51,579 nt of DNA from Verrucomicrobiota bacterium (GCA_003218535.1 QHNV01000052.1:1-51579), one strand, 5' to 3'; numbered from the stretch's first letter, positions 7,760 to 16,796 are shown. The notes: generated by a model from the letters alone, not told the origin. A program made the numbers and translations.

Positions 7760-9841
7760 ATGGAACTTTGCCTACGGGCTAACGCCAGATTAATCTTTCA
7801 AATGAGATCGCTCCAAAACGAGATCGAGCAGCGCGGCATGCGCATTTTCGAGCTCGTCGATCAGCATCCCGAACCACTTTTCAGCAAGGCTGGCTTTCAT
7901 CAGCGAATGATGGCGCTCTCAATGCGCGATGAGCGACTCAAAGTGCAGCTGTTTCGCTTTGTCGATGTTCTCCCATCATTGGATACGTCAGCTGAAGTCA
8001 TTGAGCACCTCCAAGAATACCTCGCCGATACGCGAAACGGCTTGGCGCCGTTTATTCATGCTGGTATTCGCCTCGCCCGAATCGCTCCCTGGGCTAGTGC
8101 GCGCGCCTTACGTTGGAATGTCTCCGGAATGGCGCACCAGTTTATCGCCGGAAAAAATCCGCGCGAACTAATGAAGACATTACGAAAGCGCCGAACGCAA
8201 AAAATCGGGTTCACTGTCGATCTTCTAGGGGAAGCTGTGGTCAGCGAAATAGAGGCAGACCAATACACCGCGCGTTGCCTCGGACTGCTGGAGACTCTCG
8301 CCCGCGAAACACGAGGCTGGTCCGATCCGCTCGGCAAAAATTCAGAGCTCTTTCCGGTTGTAAACCTTTCCGTTAAAATTTCTGCGCTGTATTCGCAAAT
8401 TAATCCGGCTGCGCCAGCTGACGCCATCGCGCATCTCGCGTCGAAGCTACGGCCGATTCTGCGCCGCGCACGAGAGCTCGGCGCCTTCGTTAATTTCGAC
8501 ATGGAAAGTTACGATCACAAAAACATCACGCTTGAACTTTTCAAAACGATGTTCACCGAGCCGGAGTTCAAAGAGTGGCCGAACGCCGGGATCGTGATCC
8601 AGGCGTATTTGCGGGATGTAGAGACCGATTTGCGCGAGCTCCTCGACTGGGGCCAGGCACGCGGCACGCGATTCACCGTGCGACTCGTGAAGGGCGCTTA
8701 CTGGGACTACGAAACAATGAAATCCCGCCAGAACGGCTGGGATTGTCCGGTATTCTTTCAAAAGCCGGAAAGCGATGCGAATTTCGAGACTCTTACTCGA
8801 TTACTGCTCGAAAATGAGCCAATCGTGACTGCTGCGTTCGGGTCACACAATGTTCGCAGCATCGCATATGCCCAGGTTCTCGCTGACGAACTAGGTATCG
8901 ACCGCAGCCGTTTCGAGTTTCAACTGCTGTATGGCATGGCCGGATCGGTCAAGCGCGCACTCGTTGAATTGGGATATCGCGTCCGCGAATACTGCCCGGT
9001 TGGTGAACTCCTGCCCGGCATGGCCTATCTGGTCCGGCGTTTGCTCGAGAACACTTCCAACGAGGGATTTTTGCGCGCAAAATTTGCGGAGAATGTTTCG
9101 GAAAAAGAGTTGCTGCGCGATCCTGAGGAGCTAATCAAAAAGAATGGAGCCACGCGCTCCGTCGTGTCCATGCAAGATCGACTTCGCGAAAATGACGCTT
9201 CCCTTGACACCGCCTCCGGCGACACTTACGAGAACTCACCACTTGTGAATTTCGTTTACAAAGATAGCCAAGACAAAATGCAGAGCGCATTGCGCGAAGT
9301 GCGAAAACGCTTCGGCGAAAAGTATCCACTTGTCATTGGTGGCGAAAAGGTTTGGACCGATCAGCTGACGCCCTCGGTGAATCCCAGTGCTCCGGATGAG
9401 ATTGTCGGTTACGGAAGCGAAGCAGGAATTCCCGAAGCGGAGCGCGCCGTCAAAGCTGCGCGCGAGGCGTTTGGCAAGTGGAGCCGGATGCCGTTCGAAG
9501 AGCGCGCGCGCTTATTGGAGCGGGCCGCCGACATCATGGAACGCCGGCGCTACGAGCTCTCCGCAGTCGAAGTATTCGAGGCCGGCAAGCCGTGGAAGGA
9601 AGCGGCCGCGCGGCGTCGCATTTGTGGTTGCACCGTGGAATTTTCCGATAGCGATCCTCTGTGGCATGGCCTCAGCCGCACTCGTAACGGGCAACACCGT
9701 GATCATGAAACCTTCCGAGCAATCGGTAATCTGCGGTGCCATGCTGATGCAGGTCTTCGAAGAAGCGGGTGTACCACCCGGCGTTTTGAACTTTCTGTCC
9801 GGCCGCGGCTCCGTCATCGGCGCGCATCTTGTCGACCATAA
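7760..9841 (+). CDS. putA: Bifunctional proline dehydrogenase/P5C dehydrogenase, N-terminal part (broken gene)
   Basis: The first 600 or so residues are a proline dehydrogenase domain with the barrel motifs FTVRLVKGAYWDYE, FGSHNVRSIAYA, FEFQLLYGMAGSVKRAL and YCPVGELLPGMAYLVRRLLENTSNEGF. The aldehyde dehydrogenase domain then begins (VIGGEKVWT ... VNPSAPDEIVGYGS). At KPWKEA (about 9602) the family sequence stops and the rest of this frame, to 9841, is unrelated. The enzyme oxidises proline to P5C with FAD. A GGAGG lies 11 bases before the ATG at 7760; MRSLQNEIEQRG at 7802 is an alternative start. Unlike E. coli PutA there is no N-terminal DNA-binding domain. The remainder of the gene continues in a different frame. 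Confidence 0.88.
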   Translation: MELCLRANARLIFQMRSLQNEIEQRGMRIFELVDQHPEPLFSKAGFHQRMMALSMRDERLKVQLFRFVDVLPSLDTSAEVIEHLQEYLADTRNGLAPFIHAGIRLARIAPWASARALRWNVSGMAHQFIAGKNPRELMKTLRKRRTQKIGFTVDLLGEAVVSEIEADQYTARCLGLLETLARETRGWSDPLGKNSELFPVVNLSVKISALYSQINPAAPADAIAHLASKLRPILRRARELGAFVNFDMESYDHKNITLELFKTMFTEPEFKEWPNAGIVIQAYLRDVETDLRELLDWGQARGTRFTVRLVKGAYWDYETMKSRQNGWDCPVFFQKPESDANFETLTRLLLENEPIVTAAFGSHNVRSIAYAQVLADELGIDRSRFEFQLLYGMAGSVKRALVELGYRVREYCPVGELLPGMAYLVRRLLENTSNEGFLRAKFAENVSEKELLRDPEELIKKNGATRSVVSMQDRLRENDASLDTASGDTYENSPLVNFVYKDSQDKMQSALREVRKRFGEKYPLVIGGEKVWTDQLTPSVNPSAPDEIVGYGSEAGIPEAERAVKAAREAFGKWSRMPFEERARLLERAADIMERRRYELSAVEVFEAGKPWKEAAARRRICGCTVEFSDSDPLWHGLSRTRNGQHRDHETFRAIGNLRCHADAGLRRSGCTTRRFELSVRPRLRHRRASCRP

Positions 9842-10715
9842 AGATGTCGATTTGATCGCGTTCACCGGTTCCCGCGAAGTCGGCCTGAAAATTTGGGAGT
9901 CGGCTGGTATCACTCGACCCGGCCAACGCGAGTTAAAGCGGGTTATTTGCGAGATGGGCGGCAAAAACGCAATGATCGTGGACTCCGATGCCGACATCGG
10001 CGAGGCGATCGATTATTCCATTTATTCCGCCTTCGGTTACCAGGGACAAAAGTGTTCTGCGCTGTCGCGTCTGATTCTGCTCGAGGAAAATTACGATCGC
10101 GTGATGGAACGTTTGATTCCGGCCGCAGCGAGTCTGCGCATTGGTAATCCCGAAGAACCAAGCATGATGGTTGGCCCGGTGATTGATGAAGCCGCTTACC
10201 GGCGCATTTTGGATTATATCGAGATCGGCAAGAGTGAGGCGACGCTCGCCTATCAAGCGAAGGATGTTCCACCGCACGGATATTTTATTCCGCCGACCAT
10301 TTTCACCGACGTAAAACCCAATATGCGGATCGCGCGTGAAGAGATTTTTGGCCCAGTGTTAAGCGTCCTAAAAGCGCCCGATCTCGATGAAGCGATCGAA
10401 GTAGCCAACGGCACTGATTACGCGCTGACTGGCGGATTTTTCTCACGTAGCCCGGCCAACATCGAACGAGTAAAAGCGCAATTGGAGGCGGGAAACGTTT
10501 ACATCAATCGCTCGTGCACCGGGGCCATTGTCGGGCGTCATCCCTTTGGCGGATTCAAAATGAGCGGCGGCGGCACCAAGGCCGGTGGCGAAGATTATCT
10601 GTTGCACTTCCTGCTGCCGCGCGTTGTCACTGAAAATATCAGCCGCCACGGCTTGGCGCCTGAAAAGGCACTGGAGGATCGGGACGAGTTCCTCTGGCCC
10701 AAACCGAAACAGTAA
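9606..10715 (+). CDS. putA: Bifunctional proline dehydrogenase/P5C dehydrogenase, C-terminal P5C dehydrogenase part (out of frame)
   Basis: From RGVAFVVAPWNFPIAI this frame is a glutamate-semialdehyde (P5C) dehydrogenase. It has TGNTVIMKPSEQS, AFTGSREVGLKI, the general-base Glu in VICEMGGKNAMIV and the catalytic Cys in FGYQGQKCSALSR, then EEIFGPVLSV and PFGGFKMSG near the end. It oxidises glutamate semialdehyde to glutamate with NAD. The frame is open back to 9387, but those first residues are only the shadow of the upstream part. Compared with stand-alone P5C dehydrogenases, about 43 residues between the EA and the GV of the cofactor-binding core are absent, and the joint changes frame. Confidence 0.87.
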   Translation, partial: PRGVAFVVAPWNFPIAILCGMASAALVTGNTVIMKPSEQSVICGAMLMQVFEEAGVPPGVLNFLSGRGSVIGAHLVDHKDVDLIAFTGSREVGLKIWESAGITRPGQRELKRVICEMGGKNAMIVDSDADIGEAIDYSIYSAFGYQGQKCSALSRLILLEENYDRVMERLIPAAASLRIGNPEEPSMMVGPVIDEAAYRRILDYIEIGKSEATLAYQAKDVPPHGYFIPPTIFTDVKPNMRIAREEIFGPVLSVLKAPDLDEAIEVANGTDYALTGGFFSRSPANIERVKAQLEAGNVYINRSCTGAIVGRHPFGGFKMSGGGTKAGGEDYLLHFLLPRVVTENISRHGLAPEKALEDRDEFLWPKPKQ

Positions 10716-10749
10716 AAGGAACGAATCTGCCCGAAACGGCAGCCCCAAT

Positions 10750-11040
10750 TCAATTCAGCGGCCGCCCCTTGCTCAGCAATTTCACGACGGTGACGATCAT
10801 GTAGATGACCGGCCACGCTGCTGTCACCACAATAAAACCAAACACGACCATCTCCTTGGCTCGTTCGCGCGCGGCTTCAATACGGAATTCACGACCTAAA
10901 TTGTAAAAATTCCGGAATGCCGATCGATCTTCCCCGTCGTATGGCGACCAGCCGCGCCATTGGCCGAACCCTGAATGAAAGAAGTAATCCGTCTGCGGAA
11001 ACCGCGTCTTGCCAGCAGCTGACGGATCCGTTGGTTTCAT
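10750..11040 (-). CDS. Small single-pass membrane protein, unknown function
   Basis: The ATG at 11040 (MKPTDPSAAGKTRFPQTDYFF) is preceded by GAGG at a suitable distance; a TTG at 11046 is in frame but less likely. The 96-residue product has a soluble aromatic-rich N-terminus (FHSGFGQWRGWSPYDGEDRSAF), a charged helix and one membrane segment near the end (MVVFGFIVVTAAWPVIYMIVTVV). It is convergent with the P5C dehydrogenase gene. I do not recognise a named family. The non-random N-terminus and clean start argue that it is real. Confidence 0.6.
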   Translation of the reverse strand: MKPTDPSAAGKTRFPQTDYFFHSGFGQWRGWSPYDGEDRSAFRNFYNLGREFRIEAARERAKEMVVFGFIVVTAAWPVIYMIVTVVKLLSKGRPLN

Positions 11041-11107
11041 GGCCAATGCCTCGGAGTCAGGACAATACTAGAGATATGATACCACGTTGACAAAAAGAAG
11101 CAGCTTG

Positions 11108-11130
11108 AAAAATGGGCTCCCGCATGGAGC
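11108..11130 (-). terminator. Probable intrinsic terminator of the YXWGXW lipoprotein gene
   Basis: Read on the minus strand, GCTCC and GGAGC form a short GC-rich stem around a 5-base loop and are followed by CCATTTTTC. It lies downstream of the lipoprotein gene that ends at 11181. Confidence 0.45.
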
Positions 11131-11180
11131 TCGCCGCCCAGATTCTCGTTCTCGGAACACAATCTCGCTGCTACGCCTCT

Positions 11181-11531
11181 TTATCGCCAGTGGCCCGGAA
11201 TCCAGACCCAGCCGCCGGAACGACGCACCCAATGGCCTTCCACCCACACAGCCACCGGGCTCGGACGCACCACCCACGTGCCGGGAACCCAAACGTAGTC
11301 GGTCCCAGTCCAGCGCCAATAACCACTCGTCCAGACATATCCCGGCCCTGGCGCGACCGTCTGCGTTTCGATCCGCACCGGCGGCGGTGGCCTCGTCACG
11401 ACAACCTCGCGGGCCGGCCCCGTGGTGGTGACTTGCTGTGTCGTTGTCGTCGTCGTCACCGTTGTAGGTTCCTCCGCGCAACCAACCAAAGCTATCAGCC
11501 CTAGCATCGATAGATAAGAGCCTGTTTTCAT
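11181..11531 (-). CDS. YXWGXW-repeat lipoprotein
   Basis: A 116-residue predicted lipoprotein: the signal peptide ends LIALVGC (lipobox Cys18), followed by a Thr-rich spacer. Then come three Trp-rich units of the YXWGXW type: GYVWTSGYWRW, DYVWVPGTW and VEGHWVRRSGGWVWIPGHW. Such proteins are common in Gram-negative envelopes and are presumed to be surface or periplasmic structural proteins; no biochemical role is established. The ATG at 11531 sits at the start of the signal peptide. Confidence 0.85.
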   Translation of the reverse strand: MKTGSYLSMLGLIALVGCAEEPTTVTTTTTTQQVTTTGPAREVVVTRPPPPVRIETQTVAPGPGYVWTSGYWRWTGTDYVWVPGTWVVRPSPVAVWVEGHWVRRSGGWVWIPGHWR

Positions 11532-11598
11532 GTTATGCCTCCTCTACGAATTCGTTTTACGGCAGCGCGTCGGCTTTGTGGAAAGTCTGGGGAACAGT

Positions 11599-12447
11599 CT
11601 ATTGCCTCATCGCCTCGAGAATTTCGTTGGCAGCTTTACCGATGACGCTGATGTGGTCGCCGTCAGCGACGGGATGGAATTTAACGATGCTGGGAAAGGT
11701 TTCTGCCAGTTCGCGGCTCATTCGGATCGGGATGATGTCGTCATTTGTTCCGTGGAAGATGTCAATCTTGGGCGACGGCGAGCGGCGCGATAGCTCGCGC
11801 AGCGCGCGGCGATTATCGTAATTCTCGATCAGCAAGTGCGAAAATGGCGAGCCAACCATAGTGGCGGCTTCCTCGCGCAACGTGGTAAAAACGGCAATCA
11901 GAATGACGTGTTGCACCGGATGGCGCGTCGCGAAATCGAGCGCCGCAGCCGTTCCCCATGAATGTCCGATCAGATTCAAGCGGGATTCGATCTCGCTTTC
12001 ATCCACGTGCAAATGATTCGCCAATGCATCGAGCGCCTTATCGGCTGCCGCACGGGTGGTCGCAATGGTTGCATAACCTTCGCTTTTCCCGTAGCCAGGA
12101 TAATCGATCAGAAGAAATCCCTCGTCGGACTGTCGATCTTGCACGATAAGCCAGGTCCAATCGAGCGCTAGCGAACCGTTACCGCAAAACGCAACCCAAA
12201 CACGCCTCGGTAAACGGGAGTCCGTGCCTTGGGGCAGATAAAATGCGACCTGCTTGCCCGCAAACGTCGTGAAGTGCAGTTCGACCCCGTCTTGCGGCAA
12301 AGAATAGGCATAGCGAGGATCGTACGGCCGCGGGTGGTAGAGCATCGAGTGTTGCCGAAAAAAGAAAAAAGACGCGATCGCAAAGAACGCGAGGCAAACA
12401 CATACAGGGAGCCAAATCCACCATCGCCTATGACGCCGTGTTCGCAT
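11599..12447 (-). CDS. Membrane-anchored alpha/beta hydrolase
   Basis: I place the start at the ATG at 12447 (MRTRRHRRWWIWLPVC), giving a 282-residue protein with one N-terminal transmembrane anchor. The alpha/beta hydrolase core shows the oxyanion region FCGNGSLALDW, LIDYPGYGKSEG, the nucleophile elbow GHSWG (Ser163), the acid in FHGTNDDIIPI and the histidine in DGDHISVIG. The arrangement resembles the BEM46/ABHD13-like serine hydrolases. The open frame reaches back to 12564, but that leader is basic and not conserved in character. Substrate unknown. It is divergent from rsmI. Confidence 0.82.
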   Translation of the reverse strand: MRTRRHRRWWIWLPVCVCLAFFAIASFFFFRQHSMLYHPRPYDPRYAYSLPQDGVELHFTTFAGKQVAFYLPQGTDSRLPRRVWVAFCGNGSLALDWTWLIVQDRQSDEGFLLIDYPGYGKSEGYATIATTRAAADKALDALANHLHVDESEIESRLNLIGHSWGTAAALDFATRHPVQHVILIAVFTTLREEAATMVGSPFSHLLIENYDNRRALRELSRRSPSPKIDIFHGTNDDIIPIRMSRELAETFPSIVKFHPVADGDHISVIGKAANEILEAMRQ

Positions 12448-12579
12448 TGAGACTATAGGCTGGCCTGCGCTCGGTCGACAAGAAAGCGCTGGCAATGGCG
12501 TCGAGCAAACTGATCGCCGGATAATGGAAATCAATTTTGTCGATGTGGCGTGAATCCAATTCATATCGCATGGTGCGTG

Positions 12580-13248
12580 ATGTTGTACGTGGTAGCTACG
12601 CCGATCGGCAACCTCTCCGATATGACGTTGCGCGCACTGGAAGTATTGAAATCAGTCGATCTCGTCGCCGCCGAAGACACGCGCCATTCTGGAATGCTAC
12701 TTAAACATTTCGGAATTAAGAAACCGCTGCTGAGTTACCACGAGCACAATGAAGCGATGCGCACTGCACAGTTAATCGAGCGCCTTGCCGCGGGTGAAAA
12801 CGTGGCGCTGATTACAGATGCCGGAATGCCCGGATTCTCCGATCCCGGAACGCGTCTCGTTCGTGAGTGCATTAAGCTCGGTTTGCCTCTGACCATTGTT
12901 CCCGGTCCATCTTCAATTCTAACCGCGCTCCTTGGCTCGGGATTTTCGACAGAAAGATTTTGTTTTCGTGGGTTTCTTCCAGTGAAAAGCGGACAACGCG
13001 AGCGCGAGCTGCGAGCAGCAGCTGGACGCGAAGAGACCACAGCCTTTTTCGACTCGCCTTACCGCCTGACCAAAACGCTCGCGTCGTGCATCGACATTCT
13101 GCGCAATCGACAGCTCTGCGTCGCACGCGAGCTCACCAAAAAATTCGAAGAATTCCGGAGAGGTACCGCAAGCGAGCTACTCGCGTATTATGAGGCGCAT
13201 GCCCCGAAAGGCGAAATCGTGCTGATTGTTTCCGGTAGCGGCGACTGA
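12580..13248 (+). CDS. rsmI: 16S rRNA 2'-O-ribose methyltransferase (C1402)
   Basis: RsmI methylates the 2'-OH of C1402 in the 16S rRNA decoding centre using SAM. The tetrapyrrole-methylase-like fold is visible: YVVATPIGNLSDMTLRALE, AAEDTRHSGMLLKHFGI, ALITDAGMPGFSDPG, VPGPSSILTALLGSG and FFDSPYRL. The ATG at 12580 starts right before the conserved YVVATPIGNL; ATG 12550 would add ten atypical residues. The C-terminal extension is short compared with E. coli. It lies ahead of rplU-rpmA. Confidence 0.93.
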   Translation: MLYVVATPIGNLSDMTLRALEVLKSVDLVAAEDTRHSGMLLKHFGIKKPLLSYHEHNEAMRTAQLIERLAAGENVALITDAGMPGFSDPGTRLVRECIKLGLPLTIVPGPSSILTALLGSGFSTERFCFRGFLPVKSGQRERELRAAAGREETTAFFDSPYRLTKTLASCIDILRNRQLCVARELTKKFEEFRRGTASELLAYYEAHAPKGEIVLIVSGSGD

Positions 13249-13382
13249 CCTCAATCGCGCTGTCGCCAATCTCGATCACCTGCCACGCGGGCGAATTCCC
13301 TCCGTCGAGACCCTAGCCTTTCCTCTTGTCAAAATCCAGTATCTATGGGATTTTGCGCGGCTTTTCCCCGAAGCTTTCACTT

Positions 13383-13733
13383 ATGGCTTACGCAATTATC
13401 AAGACCGGTGGGCGCCAGTATCGCGTTGCTGAGGGCGATACTATCGATGTCGATCTGTTGGACATCGAGCCTGGCAAAACCGCAACCTTCGGTGAGGTAT
13501 TAATGTTTGCTGACGGAAAAAGCCTCACACACGGTACTCCGCTCATCGCGGGTGCAAAAGTTACGGCCGAAGTTCTCCAGCAGCGCAAGGACAAAAAAGT
13601 CATCGCGTTTAAATACAAGCGGCGCAAAGGGTATCACCGTACTGTTGGACATCGGCGCAAATTGACGCGGGTGAAAATTAAGAGCATCAATGTAGGAGCA
13701 AAAAAAGCTGCGGCGAAGAAGACCGAGGAATAA
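13383..13733 (+). CDS. rplU: 50S ribosomal protein L21
   Basis: The start MAYAIIKTGGRQYRV at 13383 matches the usual L21 N-terminus; the open frame extends further upstream but those residues are not L21-like. The RNA-binding C-terminal signature is present (KYKRRKGYHRTVGHRRKLTRVKI), followed by a Lys/Ala-rich tail. It pairs with rpmA 51 bases downstream, the usual rplU-rpmA order. I see no convincing promoter between rsmI and this gene. Confidence 0.96.
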   Translation: MAYAIIKTGGRQYRVAEGDTIDVDLLDIEPGKTATFGEVLMFADGKSLTHGTPLIAGAKVTAEVLQQRKDKKVIAFKYKRRKGYHRTVGHRRKLTRVKIKSINVGAKKAAAKKTEE

Positions 13734-13784
13734 AAATGCGTCGCAGGCTAACAACTATCAACTCTCAACCAATAACTCTCTTCC

Positions 13785-14042
13785 ATGGCACATAAAAAAG
13801 GGCAAGGCAGCGTTAAGAACGGTCGCGACAGCGTCAGTAAACGGCTGGGTGTGAAAAAATTCGGCAGCGAGATAGTTGTGGCTGGCAATATCATTGTGCG
13901 CCAACGGGGAACGAAATTTTTACCAGGAAAAAATGTCGGGCTCGGACGCGATTACACGATTTTTGCGTTGGTCGATGGCAACGTGCGCTTTGATCGCGGC
14001 GGCCGCCGTGTGAATGTTGATCCTGTCGTGGCTGGAAATTAG
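13785..14042 (+). CDS. rpmA: 50S ribosomal protein L27
   Basis: An 85-residue L27 beginning [16 protein letters not shown], with no cleavable N-terminal extension of the Firmicutes type. It also has [17 protein letters not shown] and [12 protein letters not shown]. The N-terminus reaches the peptidyl-transferase centre in known ribosomes. In many bacteria obg follows; here the next gene is an adenylate kinase. Confidence 0.96.
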   Translation: MAHKKGQGSVKNGRDSVSKRLGVKKFGSEIVVAGNIIVRQRGTKFLPGKNVGLGRDYTIFALVDGNVRFDRGGRRVNVDPVVAGN

Positions 14043-14097
14043 CCGTTGACCCCGTTGTCCGGCTTCGAGCCGCCGAGGGTATAAGCCGAATTCGATA

Positions 14098-14700
14098 ATG
14101 AGATATAACACATTCATTCTCTTTGGTGCTCCGGGCAGCGGCAAAGGCACCCAAGGCAAAACTCTCGGCACCATCCCGCGCTTTTATCACTGCGCCTGCG
14201 GCGATGTATTCCGCTCCATAGATACGCGCACCAAGGTCGGCAAAGCGTTCCTCGAATATTCGAGCAAAGGGCAGCTCGTTCCGGACGATATCACCGTCGA
14301 GCTTTGGCGAGAAGCGATCGGCGCAGCAGTCGAAGCGCACAAGTTTAAGCCCGACATTGATACGCTGGTCCTTGACGGTATTCCGCGCAATGTCGGACAA
14401 GCGAAAATCATGGAGGAAATGATCGACGTTAAAAAAATCTTCCATCTCGCTTGCCCGGACCGGGAAACGCTGTTCGCTCGGCTGAAAAAGCGCGCTTTGA
14501 AAGAAAATCGCCTCGACGACGCGAATGAACAGGTCATTGAGCGACGGCTTGATATCTACGAAAAGGAATCTAAGCGGGTGCTCTCATATTATCCGGGGGA
14601 CCTGATCACAGTGGTTGACGCAACTCAGCCGCCCTCCAAAGTTCTGCTCGATATTCTACAGAGCGTGAACGACGGCGTGTATGAACCAGCAACAGTTTGA
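14098..14700 (+). CDS. adk: Adenylate kinase-family nucleoside monophosphate kinase
   Basis: A 200-residue P-loop kinase with Walker A GAPGSGKGTQ, the NMP-binding DVFRSIDTRTKVG, LVLDGIPRNVGQA in place of the usual DGFPR, and an arginine-rich C-terminal segment (ENRLDDANEQVIERRLDIY). The LID is short, without a zinc-binding insert. It probably converts AMP and ATP to two ADP, though another NMP specificity cannot be excluded given the Ile-Pro change. Its last 20 bases overlap the zinc-ribbon gene, suggesting coupled translation. Confidence 0.88.
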   Translation: MRYNTFILFGAPGSGKGTQGKTLGTIPRFYHCACGDVFRSIDTRTKVGKAFLEYSSKGQLVPDDITVELWREAIGAAVEAHKFKPDIDTLVLDGIPRNVGQAKIMEEMIDVKKIFHLACPDRETLFARLKKRALKENRLDDANEQVIERRLDIYEKESKRVLSYYPGDLITVVDATQPPSKVLLDILQSVNDGVYEPATV

Positions 14701-14929
14701 GAATTTCACCGCTTCGAGTCTTTATTGCGAAAAATGCAAAACCTCGATGCCGGTGCGCGAGCGTTTGCTTTTAGTTCTACCCGATCGCGAGATTTTCGAT
14801 TATCTTTGCACTGGCTGCGGCTCATCGGTTGGTCGTCGCGAGGTCACAGCTGGTGACAGACTGATGGCGCAAGCGATGGCGGCGCGGCACTCGCGGCGAG
14901 CCGCGACCGTTCATCAGTTGACGCCGTAG
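14681..14929 (+). CDS. Small zinc-ribbon protein
   Basis: An 82-residue protein with two CXXC pairs, LYCEKCKTS and YLCTGCGSS, about 25 residues apart: a classic zinc-ribbon knuckle arrangement. The C-terminus is basic (MAARHSRRAATVHQ). It overlaps adk by 20 bases and ends 6 bases before fmt, so it is embedded in the operon. Probable nucleic-acid or protein binding; no named family recognised. Confidence 0.8.
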   Translation: MNQQQFENFTASSLYCEKCKTSMPVRERLLLVLPDREIFDYLCTGCGSSVGRREVTAGDRLMAQAMAARHSRRAATVHQLTP

Positions 14930-14935
14930 TTCGGC

Positions 14936-15856
14936 ATGCGGATCATTTTCATCGGCGCGGGCCAAATCGGTGTCCCGACGCTGCAGGCTCTGCAAAAATC
15001 ATCTGAGCACGAGCTCCTGGCAGTCGTTACTCAACCAGACAAACCAGTCGGACGGGCCAAGCGCATTGAGGCGCCGCCAGTCAAAAAAGCGATCGCAGGA
15101 ACGACGATACAAATTCTGCAGCCGGCGCGCATCAGAGATCGGCAAGCGATCGAAGAGATTCGCGCTCTGCAACCGGACGTCATCGTCGTCATGGCCTACG
15201 GCCAAATCTTCCCACGTGAAGCGCTCGAAAGTCCACGTCTGGCTTGTTTGAATTTGCACGCATCGCTTCTGCCGCGCTGGCGTGGGGCGGCGCCAATTCA
15301 GGCGGCAATCGCGGCGGGCGATCGCGAGACAGGCATCACCGTGATGTACATGAGTGAAGAGCTCGACACCGGCGACCTCCTGTTGCAGCGCACCAGTGAT
15401 ATTCGGCAAGATGATACGGGTGGATCGTTGCACGACCGATTAGCACAAATTGCGCCTGAAGCATTGCTTGAATCTTTGCGAATGCTTGCGAAGGGAAACG
15501 CGCCGCGCATCGCACAGGACAACTCGTTTGCGACTTATGCGCCAAAGCTCAACCGTGAAGACGGCAAGATCGATTGGTTGGAGCCGGCGGAAGTGATTGA
15601 GAGAAAAATTCGCGCGTTTAATCCATGGCCGGGAGCGTTCATGAAGATCGACGGGCGAAACTTGAAGATATTTTCCGCATCTGTTGTCGATCTCCGCAGC
15701 AAACCTGGGGAAATTTTGTGCAGCGAAAATGAGCTAATCATTGCCGCTCGCAAAGGCGCGCTATCACTGCACGAAGTCCAATTAGAAGGAAAACGACGAA
15801 TGAACGCGCGCGAATTCCTGCGCGGGCACGCACGGAGTTTGCGCGCGGCACGTTGA
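14936..15856 (+). CDS. fmt: Methionyl-tRNA formyltransferase
   Basis: Fmt formylates initiator Met-tRNA using 10-formyl-tetrahydrofolate. The N-terminal hydrolase-like domain has IIFIGAGQIGVPTLQAL, VVTQPDKPVGR, LNLHASLLPRWRGAAPIQ (catalytic Asn and His) and GDRETGITVMYM. The C-terminal OB-like domain follows (IRAFNPWPGAFM). At 306 residues the length is normal. Def is not adjacent. Confidence 0.95.
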   Translation: MRIIFIGAGQIGVPTLQALQKSSEHELLAVVTQPDKPVGRAKRIEAPPVKKAIAGTTIQILQPARIRDRQAIEEIRALQPDVIVVMAYGQIFPREALESPRLACLNLHASLLPRWRGAAPIQAAIAAGDRETGITVMYMSEELDTGDLLLQRTSDIRQDDTGGSLHDRLAQIAPEALLESLRMLAKGNAPRIAQDNSFATYAPKLNREDGKIDWLEPAEVIERKIRAFNPWPGAFMKIDGRNLKIFSASVVDLRSKPGEILCSENELIIAARKGALSLHEVQLEGKRRMNAREFLRGHARSLRAAR

Positions 15857-15863
15857 TCCTTGG

Positions 15864-15990
15864 GAAGCACAGGCCGCCCGCCTGTCGTTGCCGACAGCTT
15901 GCCGGCAACAGTCCAGGACATCCATCCCGAGGCAGTGGAGAGGATCTCGGTAAGCTGCCGAGATGAACAGCCTAGGAGCTTGTGCTCCCA
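15864..15990. repeat. Array of three hairpins between fmt and pyrH
   Basis: Three separate inverted repeats lie in a row: GTTGCCG/CGGCAAC (15887-15909), ATCTCGG/CCGAGAT (15944-15964) and GGAGC/GCTCC (15975-15988). A CAGGC...GCCTG palindrome lies near 15871-15884. There is no T-tract. The layout and wording resemble hairpin-rich interspersed intergenic repeats of Verrucomicrobia rather than a single terminator. An open frame across it is not protein-like. Confidence 0.6.
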
Positions 15991-16055
15991 GACAATGGCA
16001 GCCCCACTAGCATTTTGCTTTTCAAGAGCATCGTGGTTGTTGATGATTGCTGAAC

Positions 16056-16796
16056 ATGCAAACCGAGACGCCAGTTTATGAACGCATCGTGCTAAAGCTA
16101 AGCGGCGAAGCAATGCAAGAGCGCGGCGCCCGAGATAATATTTCACTAACGGTCGTGCGTGAGATCGCCGAGCGCATAAAAGAGGTACGCGACCTCGGTG
16201 TGCAAGTGGCGGTTGTCATCGGCGGCGGAAACATCTGGCGCGGGCTTTCCGCGTCGCACCGGGGAATGGATCGCACCACAGCCGATTACATGGGAATGCT
16301 GGCGACTGTAATCAACGCGCTGGCGCTGCGCAGCACGCTCGACCAAATGGGCGTCGAAACGCGCGTCCAGACGGCCATTGAGATGAAAAATGTCGCCGAG
16401 CCATTTATCCTTGGCCGTGCAATCCGGCATCTCGAACTGGGTCGCGTAGTGATTTTCGCCGCGGGTACCGGTAACCCCTACTTTTCTACCGATACGACGG
16501 CGGCACTGCGCGCGAGTGAAATTCGCGCCGACGTCATTTTGAAAGCCACCAAAGTTGAAGGCGTCTACGATCGGGACCCGAAAACTCATGCAGACGCGCG
16601 CCTCTACGACCGCCTCAGCTTCACTGAAGCGCTGACCAAACGTTTGCAGATCATGGATTCGACGGCGTTCAGTCTATGCATGGACAATAAAATCCCCATT
16701 GTCGTGTTCGACATGTATAAGCCCGGCAGCATTCGCGATGCCGTGCTGGGCCGCAAAGTCGGAACCTTGGTTTGCGACGAGGGGCAACTGAAGTAA
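16056..16796 (+). CDS. pyrH: UMP kinase
   Basis: A hexameric amino-acid-kinase-fold enzyme that phosphorylates UMP to UDP. Motifs are [60 protein letters not shown] and [15 protein letters not shown] prefer the ATG at 16056; an in-frame TTG lies three codons upstream. frr follows after 12 bases, the standard pyrH-frr pair. tsf, often upstream, is not here. Confidence 0.95.
   Translation: MQTETPVYERIVLKLSGEAMQERGARDNISLTVVREIAERIKEVRDLGVQVAVVIGGGNIWRGLSASHRGMDRTTADYMGMLATVINALALRSTLDQMGVETRVQTAIEMKNVAEPFILGRAIRHLELGRVVIFAAGTGNPYFSTDTTAALRASEIRADVILKATKVEGVYDRDPKTHADARLYDRLSFTEALTKRLQIMDSTAFSLCMDNKIPIVVFDMYKPGSIRDAVLGRKVGTLVCDEGQLK

Noticed and set aside
13891-14445. 184-codon minus-strand frame over rpmA and adk
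   Set aside because: Antisense shadow of two conserved genes.
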